Source of the DNA: Mauremys mutica
Lineage: Eukaryota > Chordata > Testudines > Geoemydidae
NCBI RefSeq assembly: GCF_020497125.1
Contig: NC_059072.1
Coordinates: 77,383,697 to 77,447,696, forward strand
DNA length: 64,000 bases
Direction of reading: 5' to 3'
This document shows, one piece after another, positions 43,031 through 55,557 of this stretch. A program made the translations under genes and the position numbers. Under the pieces are notes generated by a model. It saw only the letters and a list, made by a program, of their open reading frames with translations. It was not told where the DNA came from and ran no database searches. How positions within the stretch are numbered: position 1 is the first letter of the stretch; each line of letters starts with the position of its first letter.

Positions 43031-45680
43031 ACTTTCATCCTTCATTCTCCCTATGACAGGGTCCTGACTTTGTCCCAACCACTGAACCCTTCACTTTCTC
43101 TCACAGCTGCTGAATAACCCACTCCCTCTGTCCCTAAATATACACATTCATTCATTGCCAGTTCCCTCTCTTTCCTCTTAAATGTTAGCTCTCATCTACC
43201 TCAATTCCCCACTGGTTCTCGTCTCTTCCCCCTAGACGTCAGCTTTCCATGGCCCACCTTCCCAGTACCAATTTCTGATCCAATGATCAAATGAGAAGGA
43301 AAGTTGTGGGGGGATCATGTGTCCTGGATAACTGAGGTATTTTTTTGGCAGTGGGTTTCTGAGACATTGTGAGTCACATGAATTTTAATATTAGGGCCAG
43401 ATTCAGTGGTACACTCTGGTTGCTTTGCACGACTGTCGACAACCACAAAGCAGCTAGAGATTATTGGCTAGTTTAACTGGGTTTACAGCTGCTTTGCATT
43501 GTCTGTGCAACACAAAACAGCTGCAGTTCAATGGTGGTTCTGGACCTTAATTCTCATTTGACTTATGGGTTGTATAGGAAAACGTACCAAGTAAACTTCC
43601 AGGACACGAAACTATGGAGTGAAACTGTTGTAATTGAAAAAGAATGTTTTAAATGTGGCTTACCTATGAAAACCTGGAGGCAGATTGGGCAATAAGGAGG
43701 AATAAGGTAGGTGATAGAGGGGTTTTGGCAGGAGTTGATTACTGGAAAAGAGGGTTTTCTGAAGGGGAATAAGGGTGGTGTGCTGGGTTGTAGGAGAGCA
43801 GGGGGAGAAACTCATGTTAAAGTCAAGGAGAGTGGGAGAAAGCAAGAGATGTATATGCAGTGTGTGTGTGTGTGTGTGTGTATGTGCATGTCCGCACATG
43901 TGGGAGTTATGAGGCTTTTATGCAGAGAGGTCCATGCAGGGGTCTGGAGTGGGAAGCCTAGTGTCTCTGTGACAAAGCTTCTAATGCACAGAAAGGGTCT
44001 CTATGACATTGCTGTATCCACTGTGCAGTGAGGTAGAACTGCCTGGACTGCTGAGGCCAGGGTTCATGGAGAGCCAATAAAATTCGGAAACATCAGTACT
44101 TAGAGACTGGTCTCTTCCCCACCCCTACCTCAAGCCTCTCCTTCTAAATAGCACCTGTCTCCTTTACAGATTCCCCCTCCCAACAAACATTCCTTCTCTC
44201 CCTGCAGGCCCATAAACAGTTCTACTTCCAGCTCATCCCCAATTTCTCCTTTGACCCCACAGCCACCACTGCCAATTGCTCAACACCTCTTATACCTGAA
44301 AGCAGCGCAATGGGAAGCCATAAGAACCTGCACATTCTTTTAAAACAATTATTGTGTACTCAGAGAGTAAGTGGTGCCATTATGGGGAGGATACACTGTA
44401 CTCAGACAGATTTGCTGAATCCCAGCTTTAAGCACAAAACAAGCTTAATTATGGAGCCCTACTTGGTGTCTCTATAACAACATGCAAGTTACTAACCAGC
44501 CAAATTAGTCAATCCAGAGACAATAATATTCATGAATAGAGAACGGGACTAATGACATGCACTTGCCTCAGTAAGGATTGCCAGATCAAGACCCAAGTGA
44601 ATCCTTCTTGTGAAGTGACCTCAGCTATAAAATGGACTTTCATGGCTCTAGTACACCCCCAGGTCTAATAACCACACACAAATATAACCTAACAAAGGGC
44701 CAGGTCCAAAGCATATCAAAGGACCCCCATTGTTCTCAGTGGGCTTTGAATTCAGGCCAAAGCAAGAGCACAAGCCGGCAAGCTCTCTCTAAAGTTGGAA
44801 TGGGATAATGTAAAGCATACATGCCAGTGCCCGTACAATAGCTCTAAATCCTTTGGAGGTGCCCATGTCCCAAAACCAGGATCCTAATAATCTCTACATC
44901 ATACTATGATTATTAACATTATTAAGATCTTGTATGTCTTACCAACATATGCAGTGGCAATGATTTCATTGGGAATACGTACACAGAGCAGGATTTGGTC
45001 TCATTTAACAAGAGGCCACTGTAATTATGGGTGTGCCAACACTTCTGTTGTAACCCATTATTTTCAAGGGATTAGAATTCTATCATGAAAATTTGTTCTG
45101 TGCTTAAATCTTGGCATGTGATGGATTTTTTTTAATAAAGTAAAAAAATCTGATTTATAATTATTCAGAAACGAGTCACAACAGTGGCAATGAGATTATA
45201 TTTAACACCTGTCTGATTTTTTCTTCCTATGTCTCAAAAAAGGCCTAATTTAAAATAAGAAGCTGTTAAAAAATTAGGCCCCAATCCTTAAACAATTGCT
45301 TACGTGTCTGAGTGTTTGCAAAGCCAGGGCTTTAGTGACTAAAATGGTTTTTCTAGAAAACAATAATAATGGAAAATGGTTGAGTTCTTCACCAGTTAAA
45401 ATAACACTACTAAACAGGACTATCATGGATTTCCTTTTCAAAACACATTACATTTGTTAATAGAACAACTTGGCTTCCAAGCAGCGCTTAAGTAAGATTT
45501 TTTCCACTAGTTTTCATAAGGATTTTAATAATATAATTAAATACATATTTGCACATGGAAAAATGTTCAGACTGTCACTTCATATATTGTATACATGATA
45601 TTATTAAACAGAATGATCTGTGAGCCCTTTAAAAAGGCCCTGAAGCTGAAGTCTGGGCTAAAGTCTCATAATATTATTTA
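43031..45680. other. Intergenic with minor repeat traces
   Basis: It contains a hairpin-like repeat at about 43395-43555 (gccagattcagtgg ... gtggttctggacctt) and a (TG)n microsatellite at 43860-43881, with a repeat-like palindrome near 44700-44760. No exon or RNA gene recognised. Confidence 0.4.
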
Positions 45681-45681
45681 G

Positions 45682-45724
45682 TGATTCATAGATACCAAGG
45701 CCGGAAGGGATCATTGTGATCAGT
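45682..45724 (-). mobile_element. Very short CR1 3'-end fragment
   Basis: The segment gattcatagataccaaggc followed by cggaagggatcattgtgatc is the antisense CR1 3' end only. Confidence 0.65.
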
Positions 45725-48615
45725 TGCTAACACCAACACTATATATAGAGAGGAAGAAGTAAAGTACACTCATTGGTCGGGAAGTTATTGAATATTTAGA
45801 GCCAGAGAACACAGAATTGGAAAGGGGGAGAGGAAATTTCCTTGGCTTCACCCATATTAAAACCTTACTCAAGATCACATCCTGGACGCAATTCAAGTTA
45901 ATGGGAATATTGCCATTGTCTTGACTTGGGACCAGAATTTGGTTCTTAACAAATATATAATAGATGTATTTAAATGAGACTATCTTGAATCAGTTAGTTT
46001 ATATGAAAGGCTTGTGATTAGATAGTCCATTCTATTATTGAAAACCACAGTGCTTCATTAAATTAGCGTTCATTCTCTAATTGCTTAAGTAGTTTCCATA
46101 CTTGTTTCTAACTGTTGTTGGTAAGAATCATTGATGAGGATGGGCTGGAAAATGTGTTTTGGTTTTGGTTTGTTTTTAGGGAAGGCCAGTCCTAGGAAAG
46201 AATATCAGCTTTAGTTTGAAAATGATTCTGCACATCCTCTAAATCTCCGAATCTGAGCCACAGCATTAACCATTATCTAAACTAATTGGTCTAATTCTCC
46301 TCTGGAATTTCGGCAAATAATGTAACTGAGATAAACAGAGAGACACTTATGTGTCCACATTTATCTACACTTCCTATTTGTACTGCTAAATGCTTAAAAC
46401 AACAGTGGCTCATAAATTTGCCTTTTCTTTCTCATTTTCTTGGCAGTGTTTCTTAAATGCTGCACTTTTAAAGCGTGCAGTTTGGTCTCCTCTCAAATAA
46501 ATAAGAGCAGTGGAAGGAAAAAACTCCAGCTACAAAGTAGTTCTAACCCATTAAATGCAGATGGCCCACAGGGGGTTTAATCGTAAGAGAGAGAACACAC
46601 ATCATGCTGAAATATAGAGCTGTTTTCTATCACTTGTTACCATTTGAATGTCTGTCCCAGGAAAGTGAATTCAATCTATCTTACTGGCCATCAGTTGCCC
46701 TCTGAATACTCCTTCTCTCTCTGATGTAGCTAGATTTCCCTTTAGAACATACAGAGATGAATGAGCTCTTACCACACGTAGAAGTGAAAGAAAACATTTC
46801 TTTCTGCACCAGAACAGATGAGATTCATCATTAAGAGAATGGATTTGACCTTGTCAAGTGGACCAAAGCAATTTATAAACAAACTCCTCCGGGGGAGGCT
46901 ACTTTTGCCCAAGTACTATACTACAGTGTTTTAGCTATGCCCACTGCTACCTTACAATAACTTCACAAAGAGGCTGACTACCTGAAAGATATGGTGCTGA
47001 GAGAGATCACAGATGAACTTAGAAAGATTGGGGTAGCACTGGGGTTACCCATCTCCTTAATGCCTGGCTTAATATTAATCTACCCATCCTGCTATCTCTT
47101 TCTTGTCAGAAGTTTCAGATCAAATGTGTTCAATATCCAACTCAAAACTCCACTTGATGATTGGATATGCAATCCAGAAATAAAATTGAGCTCTAAGGAT
47201 GTTATTGTTATGCAATCCCTTGTACAGGGAGCACACTGAGCTATTTGAAAAGAAAACCCCAGGTGGAAAACTGACCAGAATCTTTTAATGGAATACTGAT
47301 AGAACAATGCAAACAATTAGTGTATGTCTATTTTCTTTCCAGTTTTGGGAAAAGAAAAATGAAATGTGTAAAGGATCAATACCTCTGTGAAGGGCTGTTC
47401 TAGACAAGACTGCACAACTCCACCCCTATCTCTATTAACCACTCAGAATTTCAACTATGTATGTTGACACCCCCTCACCCCCACTGGTGCCACATACCTT
47501 ATTTGGGTGTGAACATTTCAGCAGGTGAAAAAAACCTCAAAGGTCCTTCTGCTCCTCTCTTGCACAAAATCACACAGAGGAGAACATGATTAAGAAATAT
47601 AATGTCTTGTACAGAAAACCTCATCTGCAGGACCAGTGAAATGTACACCAGCCAAAGGGCAGGGCCAAAAAATGAAGGGGGAGGGGGGGCAAGGATTGTT
47701 TGTGTCTTTGCCCTATAAGCGACAGATTTCTCACTGACTATGAGGGCAGATTTTCCTTTTGTTCTTGTCTCCATGAAGTGCCCTTCCCCACTACCTTTAT
47801 TCATGGCAGCATGGTCAGATCATAGTCATGATCCCGAAAAGGAAACACAGGGGACTCAATGCAATTAGTATTCCTACAAGTGGCATTACCCTTCTGCATG
47901 TTTTGACCTTCCATGGCTTTCGGAAGAGTAGATCATGCTGGTCTGCTTACATTTTGGGGTAGTTTAAAATAGTAGATACCCAGGAGCATTCTACAGAGCC
48001 ACTGTCTGCTTGACATCATGGCTTTTGTTTCCCTCTGCACTACACAACAAGGGCCAGTACTTATTTTAAGAACTATGCTGATAAGCCTGTGCCTGTTATT
48101 ATTATTTCATAGTTGTTTTGCTGTTGCATCCAGATGTCCCAATAAAGGTCGATGTCCCATTGTACTAGAAGACTTGTCATGGGCTCCCAGCATTTAATCC
48201 CTATGATTTTAGAAAGATTTATGTGGGGGCCTCCCAAACTTTTAACCTGCCCCCACCACAATCCTGAGAAAGCTCACTGGGGATCTGGGGTCTCTATGCG
48301 CTATGCATGTTATGTGGCTGGGAAACAGTTGGATATAACTTTTAATCCAAAATAAATTCATACTAGTCTAGTCCAGTTGATCTTCGTAGCTTCTCTGTAA
48401 AGTTTGTAAGCAAGAAAATAGTCTCAACTATGTTCAGTTGCCACAAGTAAAGAATATTGACCCGCTGAGTTCAGAACAACACCAAAGTGAATTTCCCAAG
48501 GCCTCAAAAGACACCATGTTGCAAATATTCATAGCTGTTTAGCAGATTTATGTTTTATTCATTAATGGGTCATGTTCTCAAGGGCTTCTCATGTTAGGCA
48601 GAATGATGAGGAAAA
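45725..48615. other. Intergenic, largely unique sequence
   Basis: No exons recognised. The part near 46380-46900 is free of recognisable repeats and compositionally balanced, as conserved non-coding elements often are. The 47-48 kb frames show no protein family. Confidence 0.35.
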
Positions 48616-48619
48616 TGCC

Positions 48620-48850
48620 TCTTGCCATCTTTTTATTACTATTATTTATTGTTCACACAGTCCCAAATGTGTGCTAGGTGCTTTGGAGCCAAATATGGAG
48701 GTATGAGACCAAATTCTGAGCTCGCGCACACTAGTTTTACACAGGAGATCCCCCTGATTTCCACTGGTGTAAGTGAGATCAGACTCAGGCCCCAAGCCCT
48801 TGCCCTGAGAGACTTACAATCAAAATACCCAACATATAGATAAAGAAAGG
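48620..48850 (-). mobile_element. MIR/L2-like fragment with an internal hairpin repeat
   Basis: The outer parts ccaaatgtgtgctaggtgct and gagagacttacaatcaa are pieces of a reverse-complemented SINE/LINE tail. Between them, about 48705-48795, lies ccaaattctgagctcg ... gtgagatcagactcagg, which resembles a palindromic amniote repeat and may be a nested insertion. Confidence 0.4.
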
Positions 48851-49154
48851 GATGAAACAAAAAGCAACTGATTGAGTGGTGATGTGGAGCACACATCTTG
48901 CCTCACATTTTTATTACAAGCACTCTTTTGTTATGTTAACACTCCTTTCAGATGAAGACTAAGGTTCACAGGGATTTTTTAAATACCCTGGGAAGAGAAT
49001 AATCTTTTTTTTTTTAATATAGTGTACATGCTAAATGAAAAAGCTGCCTTTTCTCTCTTTACACACTACAAAAAGCATTCGATATCAATGGAAATTGTGT
49101 ATAATGGAAGTGTTAAAGTCCCCCAAGACACTGTACACACCAAATAAGGACTAA

Positions 49155-49240
49155 GGCCTAGATCCTCAAAAGTATTTAGGTGCCTAGCTCCCTTTAATTT
49201 AAATGGTGTTAGGCACCCAAATACCTTTGAGCTCTGGGTC
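49155..49240. mobile_element. 86-bp PIF/Harbinger-like mini-MITE
   Basis: It is a near-perfect hairpin from ggcctagatcctcaaaagta to acctttgagctctgggtc, with the centre around tagctccctttaatttaaat. It is flanked by taa at 49152-49154 and 49241-49243. A sister copy at 54252-54339 also has a 3-bp TWA duplication. Confidence 0.7.
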
Positions 49241-49249
49241 TAAAATCCT

Positions 49250-50480
49250 GTTCCAATTCTCAGTGAAGTCAATGGGAGTCTTTCTGTTGCCTTCACTGGA
49301 AGTTGTTTCATGCCCAAACTGCTGCTGCTGCCATCCTCTGCCGTGGAAAATCATTAGCAAATGTGCAGAGGGGTGGAAGTTACTGTGATTTAGTCCTGTG
49401 GAAAGCTCCTCCTGACCAGTATGTAAACTCCCATCCATGGTGCCTCCACACTCTTGCCTAAGGAGAAGACATGGTGGGTGAAGGTAAGAGGTGCCATTAC
49501 TGTTCATGTTAGAACAGTCTGCTGCCAAGGGGCCTTGGCAGATCTTCAAAGGAAAAGATCCTGTAAATTAAAATAGTCCTGCCTTGGAATAAACTACATC
49601 TTTTCTCACTCCATCCTTCCACATAGTGCTCCACTTTGGTTCATATAAAATGCTGCTGCTAAACTCACCTTCCTTTCTAGTTTGATCATGTAGCCCTGTG
49701 ATAGGGAAGCCCATTGGCACCAGCTGGCAAAGCATTCATTGTTCTGTAACAGTAATTCCTGACAAGCCTGACAGACTCACCACACCTAGAACACTGCTTT
49801 CATAGCATCTAGCCAAAAAGGGTCATGTGAGGTTTCTAAGAAAAGCTTATGTCATACTGAACCTCAGACTCATTGTGTGATTGTAGGTACATGTGATATT
49901 TAAGGAGTTGTTTTAAAGTCTGTCACCAGCCAAAGAGAAAAACAGGTTTCTTCCAGACAGTTAGTTAGGCTGTGTATTCGCCTGTCTAGCTTGGATCACA
50001 TGTAAATTAAACATTGTAAGCCAACACAATGGGAGTCTAATTTACATGTGAAGTCATCAGGGGATTGGTAAGACATTGGAGACAAAATCAGAGGAAATTG
50101 TCCTATCTCTGGGGGAAAACATTTAGCTTTGAGGAGTATAAGAAGAATGCAAAGAGACATTATGGTATCCACTCCCTGAGGAAAACGATGGCAGAGGTAG
50201 GTGCTTCATGAACTCATGGCCCTTGTTTTTTGTTTTTTTTTTTAAACCAGCTAGCTCTGCAAAAGACCAAAGCTTTTGGGGGAAATCTGCATTATTGTAT
50301 AGAAAAAGTGTAGACCCAGGTTTGAATGTTATGATTTTGTTTCATATGTAATAATTTTGTTTCTAATTGTCTTTACTCACTATCCCTTAATCTTTGATAA
50401 TAAACTTATAATAGTTTTCACCATAAATATATCTCAGTGCTGTGATATTATATATGCATTGATGCTCAGCTGAATCAAAC
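49250..50480. other. Intergenic, nothing recognised
   Basis: No supported exon or repeat. A T-rich run lies at about 50223-50245. Confidence 0.35.
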
Positions 50481-50489
50481 AAGCTAGTG

Positions 50490-51369
50490 CAGTGGTTCTC
50501 AAACTTTAGCAACCCAAGGACTCTCATTTTGATTTAAGTTTTTTTGGGGAGCCCCAAGTCTCCCTGCTTAGCCCTTGCCCTGCCCACTTCCCTGAGGCCA
50601 CACCCCTGCCCCAATCCTCTTCTCTGAGGCCATGCCTCCACGCACTCCATCCCCCTTCCCTCCATCTCCCACTTTCCTCCACCCTTATTCACTTTCATCA
50701 GGTTGGGGCAGGGTGTTGGGGTGCAGGAGGGGAGTGCGGACTCTGGGAGGGAGTTTGGGTCAGGGCTCTGGGAGGGAGTTTGGGTGTGGAAGGGTTTGCA
50801 GGAAGGAGTTTGGGTGCTTGAGGGTGCTCAGAACTGGAGAAGGGTGGTGGAGTATGGGAGGGGGGGTGGGTTCTTAGAGGGAGTTTGGTTGTGGGACTGG
50901 GTGTGGTGTGCAGGCTCTGGGCTGGGGCAGAGAGTTGGGGTGCGGGAAAGGGTGAGGGGGGTGGCGCTTACCTTGGGCAGCTCCCCAAATCAACTGGCAC
51001 ATCCCTCTGGCAGTGGTTCCTAGGAGAGGGGCCATGGGGTCTCCACGCACTGCCCCTGCCCACAGGCACCGCCCCTGAAACTCCCATTGGCCGCAGTTCC
51101 TGGCCAATGGGAGCTGCAGCTTTGGTGTTCAGGCTGGGGGCAGTGCACAGAGACCCCCTGCCCCCTCCTTGGCCACAGGGACATGCTGACTGCTTCCGGG
51201 AACAGCACAGACCCAGGATCCCTGTTCCCTGGCATGAAGGAGGTGCTGGGAAAGAGGGAGAGGAGTTGAGGGAAGGAGGGGGAAAGAGTTGATCAGCAAG
51301 GCCCACAGACCCCTTGGAGTACCCTCAGGGATGCCCAGGGGTCCACGAACCCCAGTTTAAGAAACACTG
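50490..51369. mobile_element. 880-bp non-autonomous hAT element with internal tandem repeats
   Basis: The ends cagtggttctcaaacttt and ccagtttaagaaacactg are classic hAT inverted repeats. The flanks agctagtg (50482-50489) and agctagta (51370-51377) form an 8-bp target duplication with one mismatch. The interior contains degenerate G-rich repeats (gggagggagtttgggt) at about 50740-50960 and a GC-rich right part. The several long frames within are compositional artefacts; no transposase motif is visible. Confidence 0.85.
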
Positions 51370-51654
51370 AGCTAGTATGTACACTGTCCCCTTGGGGGAT
51401 AGCAAACCCAGTAATTTCTGTGAGTGTCCAGTGGTTAAGGGCTGGACACTGCAGGGAGTATATCATGGCCTTGGGGATTGGTGTGTTCCTATCACTAGGC
51501 TGCATATAGAGACTGAAGTCTCTGGAGACCTGGAAGGCACTGCTTGTGTTGCCAGAGGCTGTTGGTTTCTGGGAGCTGAGCTTCAGAAAGCAGAAGGCAG
51601 ATGATGGTGAGGTGCCTCACAACACTGGGTACCTGTGGGGAGTATCACAAACTC

Positions 51655-52085
51655 TCTTTTTGGAATATCGCCAGTGGCTTCCCAGCCAACACAGTATGGA
51701 AATTAAGCTTCTTGTCTTAATGCCCTACATAACTCTGCCCACCCTATTTTTCAATATTCATGTCCCCTCTCATCCTCTCTGCTTTACCAGCTCCCACATC
51801 ATCTGCCCATTTGTAAGACTGTCACACAGTCACTTCCATGCCTCCTTTCAAGGAGCCCCGCTCCATGGTTTGATCTTCCTGAGCTCATCTGAAGTGGTGG
51901 TGCCCTGTTCACTTTTAAGTCCTACCTCTGCTATGCTGCCCATAGCAAACCTTGTTGATTTGTATATAAATTGCCTATGGTTATCCCCCCTCCATAATCT
52001 CTGCCTTTTGATTGTGACTTCTCAGAGCAGAGACTGGCCTTAAGAGCCTAGCACATATTGGGCACTAGTGCAAACAAATAAAACA
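51655..52085 (+). pseudogene. Decayed L3/CR1-type LINE: ORF2 C-terminus and 3' tail
   Basis: Around 51665-51720 the plus strand resembles the carboxy end of a CR1/L3 ORF2: a frame with RQWLPSQHSMEIKLLVL corresponds to the usual HWLP...I.FK.L motif, followed by ccctacataactctgccc. The tail at 52010-52085 contains cagagcagagactgg, gcctagcacatattgggc and caaataaaac. The 165-aa open frame across it (51546-52043) is a mutated relic, not a host gene. Confidence 0.55.
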
Positions 52086-53870
52086 AAATTAATAACCCCT
52101 GGCACCATGTGCAGAAACTCATGACTCCCTTCCAGGTTCCTTACCCTTAGTGTCTAAGCCCAGCCTTGCTCTCCACTTCCTGCCCAACTGGCGATCTTTC
52201 ACCCTCACTTAAATGCCTGAGTGGCCTTCCGCATCTTCTTCTCCCATACGGATGTCTAGCCCCTCCCCTGCTTCAGCATATGCCCTTCCCTGTCCACTTG
52301 ACCAGCCTCTCTGCATTCAGCTTTGTCTATATAGGGCATGGATATGGGGTTCTAGACTGTGCATTGGTCATTACTATTTCTACACAGGCTGGTGTGGTGC
52401 AGAATCAGCCAATATCCCCACTGTAGCTTTCTGCACACACATGGTTCAAACTTGACTGCTCAGCATAGGTAATGCAGCCTGAAATAAAGTTGCTACCCTG
52501 TCTTCAGCTCTGACACCCAGAAGTGCCCTCAGCCTTCTTAAGGGGCTATCCATAAATTATGTAACACATTTTTGGTGATTTTTCAAGACCCACCCACCTC
52601 TTGTAACATGCAAAATTAACATCCACCCACCTCCTAATGCATTGTGCAATGTATGGGCAGCATCTAACTCTCTGTTAGCATAGCGTTCTATACAGCCCTC
52701 ATCACAGCAATATCTGAGTGCCTAATGGATGTGAGAATGGCTAGGAAGCCTTGCAAAAGTTGATACAGCTTGGGACTATGTTAACTTTTCCATGTAGGTT
52801 CTGCTGAGCTGGTGAAGGGGCAATGTGTACCCTCTGGCCCTGGTTACACCTTCCTTAGTCTGCCCCTCTGCAGCCTTTGTGGGGGAGATGAAACAGTGCT
52901 GTAGAACACTTGATTCCCCTTTCAGTGCAGAGATAAGGAGATCCTTGAAACAGAGCTGTCTGGATTTACAAGCTGGACCACTACAGGCAACGAGTGCATG
53001 CACTGGATACAGAGAGGGAAGTAATGAGAAGGGAAGAACATTCACATAGCACACATTGAGAAGGGCTTTTTGGTTTAATTTTGTTATTCATAGTGTACAA
53101 ATGGGTTTTGCGTATGCCATAGAGCAAGACACTTTTCCTGTTAGTTTTACACCCAGAGGGTATGATTTTTCCTTTGCATGATTTTAGTATTAGGTTCAGT
53201 ATTAGCATCAGGTTTTTCTTACCCTGCCCTGCAACCACAGCTAAAAGTAGATACTGGGGAATCCTTCTCCTCCTGAGGCAGAGGCAAATTAGCCCTTTCC
53301 TGGAAGGATTTGAAGCTTTCATCTATCCTGTGATTCTCACTAATCCATTTTTTTAAATTCAACCCTATCCATCCTTCAAGTGAGCTGCACTTCATCCTAA
53401 GGCTAGGCAGTCAGAAGCAGCTCTTCAGCTCCTCCCATGTACAAAGATAAGATGAAAAGCTGGAGGGGCCTTACTTTGAGACAGAAAGCCTCACCTAAGG
53501 GAACATTTTCAGGACTTGATTCAGCAATTAGCTTACTGACATGAAAGGCAGTTTTGCCACCAGAAATTTCTGGATTTCTGCATTACTTGACAATACCTGT
53601 GATCTGTACCTTTCCTAATTACTCTTCTCACTTCACAACATTGTGAGTGTCTATGGTACCGCCACCATTGTGTGTAGAAGCTGTGAAATGGAGATCTAAT
53701 GCTTTTCTGGAAATCAGTACCTTACAATGCTTACTGCAGCACAACCTCCAACGGTGTTTGAGGGGAACATGACTACAGAGAGGCTGTTCCCTGGGTCCCT
53801 TCCTCTCTCTGCTGGCATCACTCCTATTAGTTGTGAAAAGGGCAGACAGACCGTGGGGTACAGGGAAAAA
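52086..53870. other. Intergenic, one odd repeat-like segment
   Basis: Apart from the segment at 52541-52646, listed separately, no exon or repeat is recognised. Open frames of 86-113 aa have no family features. Confidence 0.35.
52541..52646. repeat. Unclassified element starting aggggctatccataaat
   Basis: It contains aggggctatccataaattat, gtaacacatttttgg, then caagacccacccacctc ttgtaac and a second ccacccacctcc. The combination of ataaattatgtaac with C-rich acc-repeats is distinctive and resembles termini that I associate with widespread invertebrate transposable elements. The assignment is uncertain. Confidence 0.35.
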
Positions 53871-53877
53871 GACATGA

Positions 53878-53968
53878 TAGGCCAACTCCTCAGCTGGTGT
53901 GAATATGAGTAGCTCCATTGACGTTAATTGAGCTACATCAATTTACATCAGCTGAGGATCTGGTCAAT
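53878..53968. mobile_element. Palindromic MITE-like repeat
   Basis: The left end ggccaactcctcagctggtg is mirrored by the right end catcagctgaggatctggtc, with the centre gtagctccattgacgttaat. It has the same style as the element at 34549. Confidence 0.55.
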
Positions 53969-54149
53969 AGCTACCATGCAATTCCACAAGATTTGGGCTG
54001 TAGTTGTTCTCTACACTTCATAGACAGAGAAGAATGTACAGTTCCTAGCATCTGTTGGCACAAGAAGGGAAAAGAACAAGGTTAGACAAAACCATGCAAA
54101 CACATTCAATTACCAGCAGAGTCTTCAGTCTAAGATACAGATCAGCTCA

Positions 54150-54560
54150 TGTGGTGTGGTATAGATGGTTCTGTGGTTAAGGCACTTGTCTGGGCTTCAG
54201 TAGATGTGGGTTCAGATTTTGGCTGTGCCACAGACTTCTAAAATCACTTTAGGCCCCAATTCTCAAAGGTGTTTCAAGGCCTAATTTCCATTGAAATCAA
54301 TGGGAGGTAGGTGCTTAAATACCTTTAAAAATCTGGGCCTTAATCTCTCTGAGCTGCAGTCCTCATATACAAAAAAGGGTTAACACACACATTTTCTCCC
54401 ACATTTTGCCTATTTTGTTTATTTAGATGTGAAGCTCTTTAGAGCAGTGACTGTCTCACACTACATATTTATACAATGCCTAGCTCAAAGGGGCCCCAAT
54501 CTCAGTTGGGCCTCTAGGTACTACTATAATGCACTTTCACAGTAATAATTAATATGTTAT
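54150..54560 (+). mobile_element. MIR-like CORE-SINE with L3-like tail, split by a mini-MITE
   Basis: The left part runs gttctgtggttaaggcac, gatgtgggttcagattttgg, ctgtgccacagactt. After the insert at 54252-54339 it resumes with tctctctgagctgcagtcc. The tail contains gtgaagctctttagagcag and tatacaatgcctagctc. This is the plus-strand order of a MIR-type SINE core followed by a LINE-derived 3' end. Confidence 0.6.
54252..54339. mobile_element. 88-bp PIF/Harbinger-like mini-MITE nested in a SINE
   Basis: A hairpin from ggccccaattctcaaaggtg to acctttaaaaatctgggcc, with the centre ttccattgaaatcaatggga. The TSD is tta at 54249-54251 and 54340-54342. It is the same family as 49155-49240. Confidence 0.7.
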
Positions 54561-55355
54561 AGTAATAATTATTAGTATGTTATGTGTGCTCTTCCAAGTA
54601 ATTCAAATCCACATTTGTCTATATTGTGACACCATTTAAAAGAGCTATACTCTTCAAGCATCGTACACAGTGAGTTATATACCAGGATAAATTTGTAATT
54701 TAATGTAGTTGGGCACCAAGGTAGATTTCAAATTCTTCTTGTGCTTGTCTCTGTCTACAGTTGTCTCTAATTAAGGTTTGCGATTTGAAAAACTGAAATG
54801 CCAAGATATTGCAAAAATGTCTATGTTACTCATATGTATATTACATAGCCCTTAATATTTATTACACATATTTAGAAAACAGTGTTGCAGTGTTAAGATA
54901 TCTAAAATGCTACACTACTTAAAGACAGCATAATATTATATGTATTTAAAATCTTTCAAGATATTATCAAATATTTTAACTATCATAAACATAGTTAATT
55001 TTAAATTCTTTTAAATATATATTCTACTATATAACAAATATTTGTAAAATATGCTTTATGAAACTTATTATATACCATAGAAGTGGAAAATATGTGCATT
55101 TTTCAATATGGATGAGATTTTAAAGATAAAATACTATTTAATCAAAGCAACCTGAACCTGTAATTTTAAGAGCCATAACTATCCTATTTCAAAAAATGTT
55201 TTCCACTCAGTCCTTTTGACTTTCATTGTACAATCGAATTTCTGTTTTATAGAATCAAAAGAAGTTGCAAATACCAAAAGTAGATACAAGATATCACTTG
55301 TGCAATATTTGAGTAGCAAAACAATGGGTATTTGTATGTAATCAAATAATAAAGG
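54561..55355. other. AT-rich intergenic DNA, nothing recognised
   Basis: Very AT-rich, with many TATTTA and ATAT words. No supported feature. Confidence 0.4.
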
Positions 55356-55541
55356 TAATAATTGGAGACATACTAATCTCTGAGAACTGGAAGGGACCTT
55401 GAAAGGTCATTGAGTCCAGCCCCCTGCCTTCACTAGCGGGACCAATTTTTGCCCCAGATCCCTAAGTGGCTTCCTCAAGGATTGAACTCACAACCCTGGG
55501 TTTAGCAGACCAATGCTCAAACCACTGAGCTATCCCTCCCT
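55356..55541 (-). mobile_element. tRNA-derived turtle SINE, copy 2
   Basis: It has the same layout as the copy at 3378. The plus strand shows the CR1-like tail side, ggaagggaccttgaaaggtc, then aaggattgaactcacaaccc (B box on the minus strand) and accactgagctatccctccc (A box and 5' end). It is less decayed at the 5' end than copy 1, keeping gggagggatagctcagtgg. Confidence 0.8.
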
Positions 55542-55557
55542 CATGTTTTGAAAATGT

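Noticed and set aside
51546..52043. 165-aa open frame as a host gene
   Set aside because: Its beginning resembles the C-terminus of an L3/CR1 LINE ORF2 and the sequence runs into the LINE tail; it is a decayed element.
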